Positions 24,000 through 36,789 of a stretch of DNA of 64,000 nucleotides are shown one piece after another. The notes below the pieces were generated by a model that saw only the letters and a program-made list of their open reading frames with translations, was not told the DNA's origin and searched no databases. How positions within the stretch are numbered: position 1 is the stretch's first letter; every line of letters begins with the position of its first letter. The DNA comes from Rhizophagus irregularis (lineage: Eukaryota > Glomeromycota > Glomeromycetes > Glomerales > Glomeraceae): the NCBI RefSeq assembly GCF_026210795.1, contig NC_089442.1, forward strand, positions 3,686,501-3,750,500, given 5' to 3'. The translations under genes and the position numbers were made by a program.

Positions 24000-24800
24000 A
24001 TTTTTTTTGTAGGACGCCAGCTTGTTCACAAAACCGGACTTTAAGATAAAAAACGGGAAAAGGGGGAAAGAGGATGGGGATTTAGAATCATGATTCTTAA
24101 GAATCTTGGTTTTTATTTTTTTTAATATTATGGAACAGTTATTAATAACCATTCCTTTCTTTTTTATAGGTTTCAGGCGAGCTTCCTGGTTCTGAAGAAC
24201 GGAAAAGAACCAAGATTCGTAAGTAAACAAATTTTGGTCTAATTTTTTTTGTTTTTTTTTTGTAATATTAACGAATGGTTACTAATAACCATTTTTTTTC
24301 TTTATTATTTTAAGATCGGGTTAGCTTCCAAGTTCTGAAGAACGAAAAGAACCAAGTTTTGTAAGTACAAATACGAAACTTGGTTATTTTTTATTTATTT
24401 TTTTTCTATTATATAAACGGTTACTAACCGTTCCTTTCTTTTTCTTATAGGTTCAGCCGTTTGGGTGAGTTTCTGAAGAACGGGAAAAAAACTAAGATTC
24501 TGTACTATGAATCTTAGTTTTTTTTTATTTTTTAATATTTGGAACGGTTATTATTAACCGTTCTTTTCTTTTTTTATAGGTTCGGTGTCTCGGGTGGGTT
24601 TCTGAAGAATGGAGGAACTAAGATTTGTAAATAAGTATGAATCTTGATTCTATTTTTTTATTATTATTATTACGAACGGTTTACTAACCGTTTTTGTATA
24701 TTTTTTTATAGGTTTGGTGAGCTTCTAAAGAATGAAAACCCAAAGATTCACGTATGAATCTTTATTTTTTTTATTTTTTTAATATTATGAACGGTTATTA
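24000..24800 (+). repeat. Intron-like tandem array, family 1, block 1a
   Basis: About six units of about 135 bp. Each has a T-rich tract ending TATAG (about 24168, 24450, 24580, 24712), a 45-49 nt segment of type GTTCGG..GGCTTC..AAGAACGGAAAA..CCAAGATTC, then GTAAGTACGAATCTTGG, a T-rich stretch, and the hairpin AACGGTTACTAACCGTT containing TACTAAC. So each unit has donor, branch-site, pyrimidine-tract and acceptor look-alikes in correct order. Some units are degraded. Confidence 0.85.
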
Positions 24801-25277
24801 CTTTGCTGAAACTTGGAGTTTACAATAGATATTGATTAGATATTGCAATGATATCATTACGATATCATTACGATATTTTGATAAAAAATAGATTCAACGT
24901 CGTTAAGTTAGTTGTAACTATATTTATTCGACATTGATTAGTTCGATATCTCTGCGATATCGCAGCGATCATTATGCGATGTAAATATTATCACGTAATC
25001 ACATTGTAGTGATGTCGTATTAACATTGAATTAATATTACAAAATATTTGACATTTTATTAATTACATTATAATAATATCATATTAATATCGAATTAATA
25101 TTACAAAAAATGTTTTACATTTATTTATTATACATTAATAATAATAATTTTTTATTAGTGAATTATTATGGGTGAGTGGAGTACGTTTCTTTTCTTCCTT
25201 TTTTTTTATTCTTTTCTTCTCTTTTTTATTCTTTTCTTTCGTATGTAAGTGGATGGATACATCATTTTCAATTTTAA

Positions 25278-25303
25278 AATATATATATATATATATATAT
25301 ATA
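25278..25303. repeat. (AT)n microsatellite
   Basis: An uninterrupted AT dinucleotide run of about 26 bp within AT-rich sequence inside the 13.6-kb element. Confidence 0.85.
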
Positions 25304-25629
25304 AAACAATCATGATTAATAAAATGTACTCTTTGTAAAATATATTTAAAATTTAATACATAACCTTGGGATAATAGTTAGAGCAGATAATTCCGGGATT
25401 TTGTAAAGAATAATAAAAATGATAATATTTTTAAGTTAGTTCTTTCTTTAAATTTTTTGAAAGTGTTTTGTTTCTTTAAAATCATAATATTGTAAAAAAA
25501 TGCTGGTTGCTACGACTGACGGACAACGACAAATTGTCAGGCTACCCCCAGACAAAGTAATTGGAAGGCAGAAAATGTCATAAAATATCCAGCCCTATTT
25601 CATAACATTTTCCTCCAGGCTAAAGCAAA

Positions 25630-25830
25630 TATTACAAAAGAAATTGCAAATATATTTAACAAGCAATAGATACGTAGGCCGTTGAAAAATATATTCGCAC
25701 TTATATTGTAATACCGCAGTCTAACAAAAAAAGACAAAAAATTGCAAATATATTTAACAAGCAATAGATACATGGCCGTTGAAAAATATATTCGCATTTA
25801 TACCACAGTCTAACAAAGAAAAGACTCAAA
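25630..25830. repeat. Tandem duplication of ~100 bp
   Basis: Two adjacent copies share AATTGCAAATATATTTAACA, AGCAATAGATAC, GGCCGTTGAAAAATATATTC and CCGCAGTCTAACAAA-like segments, with small indels. No coding content is accepted here. Confidence 0.75.
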
Positions 25831-25948
25831 CCACAACATATTGTAAAAAAATATGAAAAATACGCGTATATCCTATTTTCATACCTTGCTTAACAGCTCC
25901 ACTATTTATTTAAAAGTGGCTTTTCTCTCTTTTGTATGTGGGTAGTGG

Positions 25949-27384
25949 TAAGGATGACGCCGCAAATAGGCAATTGCGGAATAATTGCGATTTGCGGTAT
26001 TGCGGAACATTGCAGATTTTGAAGTCTAAATATCCGCAAATCCGCAATTCGCAATTGTTCGCAATTCTGCAAATATTCCGCAATTCCGCAAATGATCTAA
26101 AGTACCGCAATTCAATTGCGGTACAATTGCGGTACTTTACGAAATTGCAGAACATTTGCAGATTTGCGGATTTGCCAATTATAGTCCGCCAGTCCGACAC
26201 AGATTATCAGATGAATTGCATAGTACAAATCATCTGATGATCTCTTTTTCTTTTTTATTGAAGTTTCCGGACAAAAATTATGACTGAACTTTTTAAAATG
26301 GAGTCATGTAGATAAGGAGAAACTGGACAGCAAGTTGTTTTTTTTAATAAATTTATTTTTTTTTTGATTTTGTAGAGTTGCCGGACAAAAAATATGGCCG
26401 GACTTTTGAAATTGAGATAAGAGAAGGACCGGGAAGGATTTTTGTTATTTTTTTTTTAATTTATTTTTTTTTCATTTTTGTAGTGTTGCCAGATGAAAAG
26501 CTCAAGATAAGGGAAGACCAGGAAGGGTTTTCGTTATTTTTTTAATAACTAATTTATTTTTTTTTTGTTTTTGTTGAAGCATGACCAGACTTTTGAAATT
26601 AAGGTAAGGAAGGACCAGGAAGGGTTTTTGTTGCTTTTTTTTTTAATATTTTCAAACTAATTTATTTTTTTTCATTTTTGTAGAGTTGCCAAACGAAAAG
26701 CACGACTAAACTTCTGGAATTGAGGTAAGGGAGGGCCAGGAAGGGATTTTGTTACTTTTTTTTAATAATTTTCACTAATTTATTTTTTTTTTCGTTTTTG
26801 TAGAGTTGCCAGACGAAAAGTATGACCAGAATTCTGGATTGAGGTAAGGGAGGACCAGAAAAATTTCGTTATTTTTTTTTGATAAATTTAATTAATTTAT
26901 TTTTTTTTCTTTTCGTAGGGTTTTAATAATTAAAGACACGACCAGAATTTTGAAATTTTGATTGAGGTAGGGAGCGAAGGAAAAGATGTTTGTTGCTAAT
27001 TTTCTTTAAAAAGAAACGTCACTAACATTTCTTTTCTTTTTATAAGGTTGCTGGATGAAAATATATATAGCGGGGAGACTTATTTTAAAAATGGACAAAA
27101 TTGTCCAGAATTTTTTCTAAGAAACGGCACAGTTATGCAATTTAGAAAAATATCGGTCTATGCTTAAGACGAATGATAAACAAACAAACAAATAAATAAA
27201 TAAATTTATTATATTGATTTAAAAAACATTTTTATTTATTTATCGTTATAAACGTTTAAAAAATAATTTATTATTTAAAAACATTAGCCAATCAGAATTG
27301 TGGAATTGCGGATTACTAACCGCAATTTGACTCCAAAATCCGCAATATTGCGGATTTGAAAAATCATTTGAGGGCCCATCCTTA
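25949..27384. mobile_element. hAT-type non-autonomous transposon with 8-bp duplication GGTAGTGG
   Basis: GGTAGTGG flanks the element exactly at 25941-25948 and 27385-27392. The ends are inverted: TAAGGATGACGCCGCAAAT, and the complement TAAGGATGGGCCCTCAAAT. Both subterminal zones (25965-26180, 27280-27360) are packed with TTGCGGA/TCCGCAA in both orientations, typical of transposase-binding subterminal repeats in hAT elements. The interior 26270-27060 is a tandem array. No transposase, so it needed another element's enzyme. Confidence 0.88.
26270..27060 (+). repeat. Intron-like tandem array, family 2
   Basis: Six to seven units of about 110 bp inside the hAT-type element. Each has a T-rich tract ending TTTTTGTAG, an AGTTGCCAGACGAAAAG..GACCAGA..TTCTGGAATTGAG segment of about 40 nt, then GTAAGGGAGGACCAGGAAGG. 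At least three units keep an intact GTAAGG (near 26605, 26725, 26845) and others have ATAAGG. CACTAAT, which resembles a branch site, precedes the T-tract in some units. The sequence is unrelated to family 1 but the layout is the same. Confidence 0.8.
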
Positions 27385-27840
27385 GGTAGTGGGTACATTT
27401 TTCTTTCTTTTATTCTTTTCTTTTGTATATGAGTGGCGGGTACATTTTCTTTTCTTTATTCTTGCTTTTATTCTTGCTTTTCGTATGTGGATGTCTTACT
27501 ATGTTGAATATATAAACTAATAAAGTATTGTTAATATTGTAAAAAGATAATTAAAGTATACTTTAAAAAGAAAAGAAGAGACGAACTAAAATATCGTAAA
27601 GTGTTAATATAAAAGACAAGAGAAAAGCGTATTTTTGAAAATAAACAAAAAAAATCTCATTAATAAACGCGAATTTTAGCTATTTTTAGATATCACATGC
27701 ATGTAATTAAAGTGATTTTAATTGGTTAATTTTAATTTATTATTACATCATGCATATGATTTTATTGGTTAATTTTAACCAAAATTTTATACGATACAAA
27801 TTAAAATAATTATTTTATTATATTTATATAATTAATATAA

Positions 27841-30800
27841 TTATATGGCTGTAAAATAAAAATTATTTTTTATCCAAATTCTATTTGTAGTATCATGATT
27901 TGGTAGTTGGCACCTTTCTGAATTACAATTATGAATAAAGTGTATTTTTTGAACATTATCTATTACAGTAATTGGAAAAATACGTCTCCATTTATCTCCT
28001 GTTGCTTGAAGACGGTAAAGTGGACATTTTAATACTGAATGTTCAACCATAGTATCTTCAAACCAATCTACAACAATAAATGCATAATATTTGTTATTAT
28101 TACCCTTATATTGAAAGATACCTTTGATTATTGCATAAGATTCTTCATGATCTTCTTCATAAATTGTGATAAAATCATCGAGATGTAGGTGAACTTTTGA
28201 AAGGATACCATTTTCTTCTTCAATCATATATGATGCAAATTTGTACCAATTAATTGAAGAATTTATAAGTGCCGCCTCAAACTTCATATCCACATAAGAT
28301 AAAAACAATTCAGTTTTAAAATTATGTAAAGTTAAAAGAAGTTTATCACGTTCCTGCTTTGACATTCTTTTTTTTAATGAAATATTGGAAATAAAGTTTA
28401 CTGGAGATATAACTAAATTAAAAGATTAGTAAATATAAATATCAAACATGTACTACTATATGCAATAAAATACTTACTTTTTGTATCATCATCATCGTCT
28501 TGAACTTGTTCAGTTGCTTCAGTTGAATATTTATCTTCTGTAACATACCAATTTAAAAATAATTGTCCAAAATTTGAATTTGTAAATCCAGTACAAGATC
28601 TATTAAATCTTGGATCAATACCACCATCTGCTAAATGTCGAATTGCAAATAAAGTATTGTAACGCTTTAATAAATCCAAATCTATGTTTTTGCAATTAGT
28701 CTTTGGTACCATCCCCTTAAAAATACGATGGACCATTTCTTTTATACCAACTTGGGTATTAATAAGTGTTCCAAAGGTTTTAGCATGCATCAAAAGATGC
28801 ATATTAACGTGTATATTTGGTAAATTAACAAAATTTACAAAAACCTATAAAAAGTAAAATATTGTTAATTATTTGAAATTATTCCATATTTCAATATCAA
28901 ATTTGTAACTATACCTTTGGAAGGATTGAAAACTCTTCTTCAAGACATTGTTGCAATTCCTCATAGCTATCTGATGTAAATTTCTTGTTAAAAACCGCTT
29001 TCATAGTTTTTGCAACATGTATCCAACAAGATATAATAATTTTTGGAACTGAATTAACTCGAAATGCATCAATTCTTTGTTGAATCATGGCTGTTTCATT
29101 ACGTTTGATACTTGATTCTTTTAAAAACTGGTTTAACAAAAATGGCATAATCATAGCTAATCTAAGTAAATCCGACATCATAAAACTATTGTAGTGAGTA
29201 ATCGGATTTGGTAAGCGAGACCATCTTTTTGGGATTTCAAAATTTTTCCAAATTTCGATAAAATTATCTTCTCCTACCGTGAAAATAATTCACAAGTTAA
29301 TTTTAGTAGCCGCCCAATCTTTCCTGCAGTCGCATGATAAACATCCTGCGGCGTCTGTAAATGTCTTTCCCTTTTTAATTTATCTAAAATACTAGGTAAT
29401 GATCGTAAACTATATTCCGTACAAAGTTGATCTCTTCTTGACATTATAGTCTCATGAGAAATTTTTAAGATTTCTTCGTCTGTAATATGATGATAACGTA
29501 ATGTTGTTATGATATCCTGATTGTGAGCACTCAATGATTCTTTAGTAGTTTTACAAGTACGACAACCCTTATTTGCATTATGTCTAAATTTATTTTTTAA
29601 ACAATTTTAATAGTTGTCATAAAATTATATTATTATATTATTAACTAAATTGAAAAAATACCTTAATACTCCTGTCAAATCGTTACCTTGAGGTAAATCT
29701 GCCGTAACAACGCCTAAACCAGCAATTATCCATGCATCTTGTCCTTGGACAGTCATCACCTTTCCTTTCTCTAATTCCTTCATTTCTGAAATGAATGGTA
29801 TTATAAATTCGTCAAATTTTCCTCCAAATGGGATAAACCAGGACCTGGAAAAATATATATAAAGGTTACCGCCAAAAAATCAAAAAAAAATAGGAGTGCG
29901 AACCATAATATGATTGGTTGTTTTGCTGTTTACTCACATGTTTCTATTTCAAATATAGTAATAGGGCCAAGAAAGGAAAGATTTTCACAAAAAAATTCTT
30001 ATTGTTGCGAACCAACACGTGACTTTTACTAATTAATTTGGCGGTGACCTTTTTAAAAATTAATTATAATCTTGAATCATATTTGGCGGTAACCCCTATT
30101 AGAAGTTTTTCAGGTCCTGATAAACCCAATAACAAAATGGTTCTTTATTAGCTTTCTTTGATGTGCTGGCATATTTCCAAACTGTACATAAACACCACCT
30201 AGAGAATGGTATACATTTCTAAATGTACCAAAATCATCATAATAAAGATCTAAAAACAGCTTATAGATTGGCATAGATGATGATGGTGGATTTCTGATAG
30301 AAATGTAATCAGATGGATGTAGGTATAAAAGCTTTACATTACGAACGTGCCAACGGTCATTACATTTATAAATTATTTCACTAATCCGTAATGAACCATC
30401 AGGAATATTTTGATGTTGAAACATTATCAATATAGTTACTTTTTCTAAAATTTGAGAAGTCATTATAATTAAAAATGGTTCGTCTTGTAACCATACTTCA
30501 CCGGTAATAGAACGACGTTGTCTTGGTAACCCTTTTAAATTTCTGGGTAAATCTCTATATTCCAAAATTTTTTGAATTCGTAACTGATAATATCCATCAT
30601 CATTTTTTAAAATTGATCTTAATCTTTCAAGTTTTTTTTGACCATTATCATCATGATAGTAAACAAAATCACCAGATCGGTACAATACTATTTATTAAAA
30701 ATAACTTTAATAAATATTATCAATGATAATAAATTATAATTGTATCAAAGTGTATTATTTTATAACCTTCTGATATTAATATTTCGTGTTGTCCAAAAAG

Positions 30801-31760
30801 TGGGGATTCCCCCCATAAATTTCCATGCCAAAATTCTGATTTTTCTTAAGAATTAATGCTGGGTCCAAAATACATATGCTTCATTAGCATCGGATTATTA
30901 AGAACACGCCATATAATTTCACTGATTGAGAGTTGATACAAAAGTTTTGATCCTCGTGAGGTTGATGGAGTTTTTTTTGGTGAAATTTTAATAGACTTTG
31001 TTATTATTGGTAGGAGAGGAAGACGTTTTCTCCATGATTGGAATCTTCGGATATTTTTTACCACATGGGTAGGTTCAAATTGAGAATTGTGAATGATATC
31101 GACAAGATCTTCATATGCTTTCGTAGAAACATTATGCTTCTGAAGCCAGCAAAATAATGCCGTAGTTGTATAATTATTAAAGTACGGTGCAAACTCACCA
31201 TTGCAGAACGGTATCTTGTCTTCATCTAACGCTTCAACGATTTGATCTATTTCTTCCTCTTCATTATTACGTTCCTCTTCATTGTTATTACGTTTCTCTT
31301 CATCGTTATTACGTTTCTCTTCATCGTTATTACGTTCCTCTTCCACTTGATTATTATTATCATCATTATTACCTTCCTCCTCCTCCTCTTCGTTATTGTT
31401 TTCATTATTATCTTCCTCCTCTTCCTCCTCTTCATAATTGTATTCATTATCACTTTCTTCTTCCTCTTCAGTATCAGATGAATTGACATTATCTTGCGAA
31501 AATATCACCTCATCATTGTAGTCTTGAGGATTAATTGATCCATATGCATTATTGTCATCATTAATGTCTTGAAAACTTAAATCATCTTTATGATCATACT
31601 GAAAGTCCATGTCATCGTTATCATTATCAGGTGAACGTACAGGCGAACGAATTGCAACTCTCTCGTCAGAATCTGTTGTCTCATTAGGTTTGCTATAAGA
31701 AAACCGATTTCGAATTTGAATTGGCTCTATTGGTTTATTGTGACTATATCGTCTTCTCAT
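27841..31760 (-). pseudogene. Plavaka/KDZ-like DNA transposase, broken
   Basis: Reconstructed exons: 30767-31760, 29662-30687 (with a MITE inside), 28915-29583, 28478-28844 and 27841-28412. Exon 1 has an Asp/Glu/Asn-rich low-complexity region, then GEFAPYFNNYTTTALFCWL. Later come LHPSDYISIRNPPSSSMPIY, LYYDDFGTFRNVYHSLGGVY with VQFGNMPAHQRK and NHFVIGFIPFGG (after removing the MITE). VQGQDAWIIAGLGVVTADLP, a CRTCK motif and VNMHLLMHAKTFG follow. These resemble the Plavaka/KDZ transposases common in fungal genomes, so it would cut and reinsert its element. Lesions are an in-frame TAA at 30846, the MITE at 29840-30118, and a frameshift with stop near 29275. The family name is a resemblance call; transposase as such is fairly sure. 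Confidence 0.65.
29840..30118. mobile_element. hAT-like MITE inside the transposase, 8-bp duplication GATAAACC
   Basis: GATAAACC occurs at 29832-29839 and 30119-30126, flanking a 279-bp insert. The ends are inverted repeats: AGGACCTGGAAAAATATATA with AAAGGTTACCGCCAAAAA, against the complement of the right end AGGACCTGAAAAACTTCTAA with GGTTACCGCCAAATA. Deleting the insert and one duplication restores the reading frame across GFIPFGG of the transposase. Confidence 0.92.
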
Positions 31761-31859
31761 CTTTTGACAATTTAAATCCTTAACTTAATTTAGAATTTTT
31801 ATAAAATTCAATAAATCTTTATAAAAATTATTTATTAAATACCTTAATACCTTTTATAT

Positions 31860-32899
31860 TGTTTAGCGTATCGACAAAAAAACCAAAATCAATTCGGTTA
31901 AAATTATTACCGATTTGCTATAGATTCTGATTGGAGTTTTGAAAGTAACGCAATCGTCAAGTTTTGGAACACAATCATATACAAAATCAAGTAGCACATT
32001 GGAGTTTTAAAAGTAACACAATCGTCAAGTTTTGGAACACAATCGTATACAAAATCAAGTAGTACATGCTTTTTTTTATCGTTGATCAATACATAAAAAT
32101 TCAATTAGTATAAAAAAAATTTATTTCATACTTGCTTAAATCTCACGAATGCGTCAAAAAACTCAAAAATTAAACTAATTGAATTGCGAAGTTTTTGACC
32201 TGTAAATTCATATGCAGGATTATAAAAAATAGTGGTTGAAAATTATACTTAATAAATAGAAAATGCTCTCGCGAAACAATAATTTAGTTAATTTAGTAGT
32301 AGAGTATTAAAGTTTACGATTTAATAAAATAATAGATAAAGTATGATTTAATTTACGATTATATTTTTCGAACATCAAAACTAACGAAGCGAATTCATTA
32401 AACACCATGATTGTTATTAGCAGACCAATTAAATCAATTTTCGTTAATTAATTTTCGTTAATTTTAAGCCATTGTCAAAATAAAATAAATGTTGTGGTAA
32501 AACTTCCCCGATTAAACCTCTAAATTGACCACCATAGAAGATAATTACGTGTATAAAAACATCTTTATTATTCCATAGTAAGTCCTCAAATTGACCCGCG
32601 ACTCACCCACGGTAAATGCTTTAATTTACCATAAAGACACTGCGACACACCTGCGGCATACCCATGGCTTATCCAAATTTGTTTAACAAATTTGTTTAAA
32701 CTATTTATTCCACATCATTGCAATTTCTTATTGTGTTCATAGATTGTAAGCGTAATAATTTGATTTTATTTTTTTTTACACAGATTTTTTTTTTTTACAC
32801 GGATTTTTTTTTTTTACGGATTTTTTTTTATTTTCCCACTCCTTTTACAAAATTCTTTCTCTTTCGTTTTCATTAATATTTCATTGATTCTTTAATAAC
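31860..32899. other. Non-coding stretch with a short duplication
   Basis: About 31925-32060 holds two near-identical copies of a segment (GTTTTGGAACACAATC and ACAAAATCAAGTAG), about 70 bp each. The remainder is AT-rich without a convincing frame. T-runs and an alternating ACGGATTTTTTTT tract occur at 32765-32840. Confidence 0.5.
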
Positions 32900-33284
32900 A
32901 TGTGGACTGATAGACAATTGCGAGTTTTAATTAATGAAAGAAAAAATGAAAACGATAATTTTCACGAACTTAGTGGTAATATGAAGCATAATTTTTGGAA
33001 AGGGCTATGCAAGCAAAATAAACCTTGAATTCAGAACCACGTATACTGGGAGGCAATGTAAAGAAAAATTTAACGGCTTAGTGCGAGCTTATAAAGTATA
33101 TAAACATTATTTCAGGTTTAACTACTATTTTAGCATATTAAATAGTACTAATATAATTTTATAATTTTATTAGAAAATGCAATTATATATCGAGGGTAAG
33201 CCAAAGGGAAGGAAAAGTGCTCTAGGAATGAAGTACTACGAGGAATTCAGTGAACATTTTTGGGAAAAACGACGTAAATATTAG
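32900..33284 (+). pseudogene. Myb/SANT-like DNA-binding protein relic
   Basis: Two exons, 32900-33095 and 33174-33284, with a TACTAAT-type branch site at about 33146. Exon 1 encodes MWTDRQLRVLINERKNENDN, then HELSGNMKHNFWKGL. After a one-base frameshift near 33025 it continues FRTTYTGRQCKEKFNGLV. Exon 2 encodes YIEGKPKGRKSALGMKYYEE and FSEHFWEKR. This is the layout of the Myb/SANT-like (trihelix-like) domain, with the regularly spaced Trp residues and the GRQCKEKFNGL segment, that is abundant in TE-rich fungi and often transposon-associated. The frameshift suggests it is inactive. It lies inside the 13.6-kb element and may be one of its accessory genes. Confidence 0.6.
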
Positions 33285-34495
33285 AAAACCACGTAAATAT
33301 TTTATTTTTTTTTTATTTAATTCATAAATTAATCTGATTATTTATTTAGAAACAATTTATGATATTGCTCACGAAATCAACACAACAAGCCATACAACAA
33401 CTCTGTCATCCTCACCACTACATTCACCAATATGCTAATCATTAAATAAGCAAATAAGCAGATCGTCACTGTATTATTTCAATTGGAATATTTTAATTAT
33501 AACCTTCACAATTAATCATGAAAATTATTTTGAGAGTATTCTAGCAACCATCAAACTGTACTATGTTTCATCCATTTATCGTTTAAAAATTTCTCTTCCT
33601 TTAGCAGTTAAGTTTATAAATTTCTATTTAATGGTACTATTGAAATGTAAATTCGTTACCAACTCTAAATATTTTTGAATTTTGTAGCTTTACATAATAT
33701 TCTATAGACTGCTCACGACTTTCTTTTCATAATTGTACAATAATATACAAAATCATATGTTAAGGAGTTGCATTGTCTTTTCGCAAATTTAGTAATCAGT
33801 CACATATGAGTAAAAAGGTTTGATTGGGTTATTTGGATGCAATAATATCTTTAACATTACGTAATTTAATGCCGAACGATAATAGTAGCTATAATGGCTA
33901 TACTTTTTGAGTTTGGTGCATATCATTGTATCACATAAAATGATACTTCACATGATTAATTTCTTCTCACTCCTTTCTTCTAATATTTTTCTTCTCACTC
34001 CTTATATGGCCTAAAAAAGTATAATAAAATTTATGAAATTGAATCGTAAATACGCAATAAAATAAAGATTTGGAACTGATTTGAAGTAATCTTCTATATA
34101 AAAAAAGTGTCCAGTATTCACTTTTATTATTAAATGAAATACAAATTATTTATATAAATTAAATTTAATTTTCGATCTTGAAAACATAATTTTTAGTTTT
34201 CCCATCTCCTGATATTTTTAACTGATCCTGCATTTTACACAATACACAATGATATTGAGATCATGTATATTTTCCAATTAAATACTACAATCATAATTAC
34301 AATAGCTAAAATCTCAAAATTATATCATGATAACCTCACCCTTTTTTTTGTTCATTCAATGTTTATCACCTACTTTTTTGAACAAGAAAGTTGCTCCACA
34401 TTTTTTATTCATTCATATTTTCTCGATATATATCACCTACTTTGAAACAAAAAGGTTGTTCCACTTTTTTTTTCGCTCATATTTTTTTTTATATT
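33285..34495. other. AT-rich spacer, no gene seen
   Basis: No protein-like frame on either strand. Two T-rich tracts near 34330-34490 precede the next gene and may belong to its promoter. Confidence 0.45.
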
Positions 34496-35530
34496 ATGAC
34501 GACTAAACGTAAATCACCTAATAAATCGTCTGATGATAATCAAGAAATGGAAGTTGAAGGAGGTATGTAGATATAACTCTTTTGTAAATTTATAGTAAGT
34601 TTTGTTATATAGTTATATGTAAGAAGAATAATTAATAAATACCAAAAATATGTATAATAGGATTGAAAAGAAAACAAATTACGAAAAAAAGAAGAGATAT
34701 TGACATTGAGAAAGCCAATCAGTTGATGAAAAAAAGTAAAAACTATAGTAATAAAGAAGCTGCCAAATCTACCGATAAAGAAGTTATAGTAGTAAATGAA
34801 AAAAGAAGTAATGATGATGATGATGATGCGAGTAAGACGGAAGATCATAAAAAACCCAAAGTATTTCAATCAAAGTCAAATTTAGAAATAGTTGCTTGGC
34901 TCATCGACCATCCAGAAGTTTTAAGATTGGCACTAGAAATGAACAATATGAATGTTGCTATCTCATCATCCAGTAAAATTACGGACGTAAGTATTAAATT
35001 AACATGATAATATTTATTTGTCTAAATCTTTTAAATAATGTATTTTTAATATTTTAGGATAAAATTCGTCTATGGGACGAAAGTGTCAAGTGTCTTTTTT
35101 TACGTGCGAGAAGTTCACGTGATGAAGTTTTTGATGAGTTGATAACAAAAATTTTCAAAATAAAAATACATTCAAACGAAGCTAAAAGCTACCTCGAAAA
35201 AACCCGAAAATTTTTCATTGACTTCAGAAATAAGTTTAACCAAATTATTTTAACTTCTGTAGAAGAATTTAAAGAAATAAGAAAAAACAGGTATTTATTT
35301 AATTGTTTCCTAGCTAACCAAATAGTGCTGTTTGTATTAATTATTAATTTAATTATAGAGCATCTACCAGAAGTTTATCTCAAAAGGAACTTATAGATTA
35401 CGTTGATGAAGAATTTGTTCAAAAGATTTTAAGCCGACAGCTTGTAGCTGTTAATATTTCAGAATTAACAAGAAATGGAGGGTTCGATATCTTGGTTGAT
35501 TTCGTAAGAGAAACCTTTAAGGTTTCGTAG
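34496..35530 (+). CDS. Unrecognised charged protein inside the 13.6-kb element
   Basis: Four exons: 34496-34562, 34661-34986, 35058-35290 and 35359-35530. They give 265 aa with GT-AG introns and consistent phases. The N-terminal 90 residues are basic then acidic (GLKRKQITKKRRDIDIEKAN, then SNDDDDDASKTED) and look disordered. The remainder is helical and charged (LEIVAWLIDHPEVLRLALEM, RLWDESVKCLFLRARSSRDE, LSQKELIDYVDEEFVQKILS). After the TAG at 35528 the same frame stays open with similar composition to a GTAAGT at 35631, so the stop may be a nonsense mutation in a longer protein. No family recognised. Its position in the TE suggests an accessory or captured gene, which is inference. Confidence 0.6.
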
Positions 35531-36780
35531 AACAGAAAAAATTTGTCCGCCGTTAAAGAATTAGATAATATAACCAAAGAATTAACGATCCCTTCTAGGA
35601 GCGGAAACAAGATCGTTGATTCTTTATCGGTAAGTTATTTTATTTATACTGATACTTCATATCCTTTAATCATAGTTATTAATAATAATATTAAATTATA
35701 CATAGTTATAAATCTTAGCAAACGCTCTAATTTTTTTATAAAATTATGCATTTTATAACGATATTACATTGAATAAATTTAGTAAATTTTACAAGTAAAT
35801 GATAATATGAAACATCATTATTCTAAACATTATACCATAATGTCGAGTGATAATAATATAAAATAAAATGGATGTATAAAACTATAAAATGTTTGTCTAA
35901 GATATAACACTTTCAAGTTTAAAAAGTAATTGTTGTTTTGTTAAAAATGGAATGGTTATTATGTGACGTTTCTTCTTTAATGTATACGGCCTAAATATCT
36001 CTATATATTTGACGTTATTATACAGATCAAAAAGAATTTATACAGATCAAAAAGAATACAATTACGTAACATTTGCGTAAAGTAAGAACTTTAAAGTTTA
36101 AGCCAATTCTGACTGGTAATTTACAAAATAACAAACACATTTCTTAAAAAATTCTGAATCAGAATACTTTTCCAGTTTTCATCTTCGATTCTGCAAAAAA
36201 TTGAAAAGTTCAGGTGATAATTCAAGAAATATCCACCTATAAAAGACTAAACAATTATCAGGTTGATCAAGTTTGTGTAATACCAAATTTAATAAATTGT
36301 CTGATTAAATAATCGCGTATATTAAATGATCGCGTATATTATAAGGCTATTAATTCCTAAAAAGTCAATTAACCACTATTTTATTTAAGACTATTTATTT
36401 TGTACATTTTTTTTTTTAAAAAAAAAAACTTTCTTTCTGAAAGTAGAGTCTGCCTCCTATACCGTTTGCCGTCGTGCATAGTGTGTTATAGGAAAAGGCG
36501 GACTTGAATTATATAGGTGTAAGCTTATATTATATAGGCGTAAAGCTTATATAATTAACGCAACAAAAATCCTTTAATCAAGGGTTAAAATAGGCATGAT
36601 GGGATATTCTTATATATCATGAGCTCTGTCTGTTCGAAGTGTCGTTTTATATATAATTAAGTAGGCTTAAGTTGTAAGTAACTTTTTTATAACATTGATT
36701 ATTGGAGAATTAAGTGGCAAAAATAATTTTTAGTTTGTAAGACTTTAACTCCATACCAATTTGTGTGTGTTTGGCGTATA
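35531..36780. other. Non-coding stretch
   Basis: AT-rich, with a short poly-T/poly-A inverted run at about 36409-36429 and a small inverted motif (GAGTCTGCCTCCTATA and TATAGGAAAAGGCGGACT) at about 36448-36506. The open continuation of the upstream gene's frame ends at 35631. Nothing else recognised. Confidence 0.45.
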
Positions 36781-36789
36781 TTTTATTCC

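Noticed and set aside
25932-26237. Opposed open frames at 25910-26237
   Set aside because: Both are translations of the TTGCGGA/TCCGCAA subterminal repeats of the hAT-type element.
30523-31489. Plus- and minus-strand frames of 60-100 codons near 30.5 and 31.2-31.5 kb
   Set aside because: Shadows of the Asp/Glu/Asn-rich repeat region and exon 2 of the transposase.
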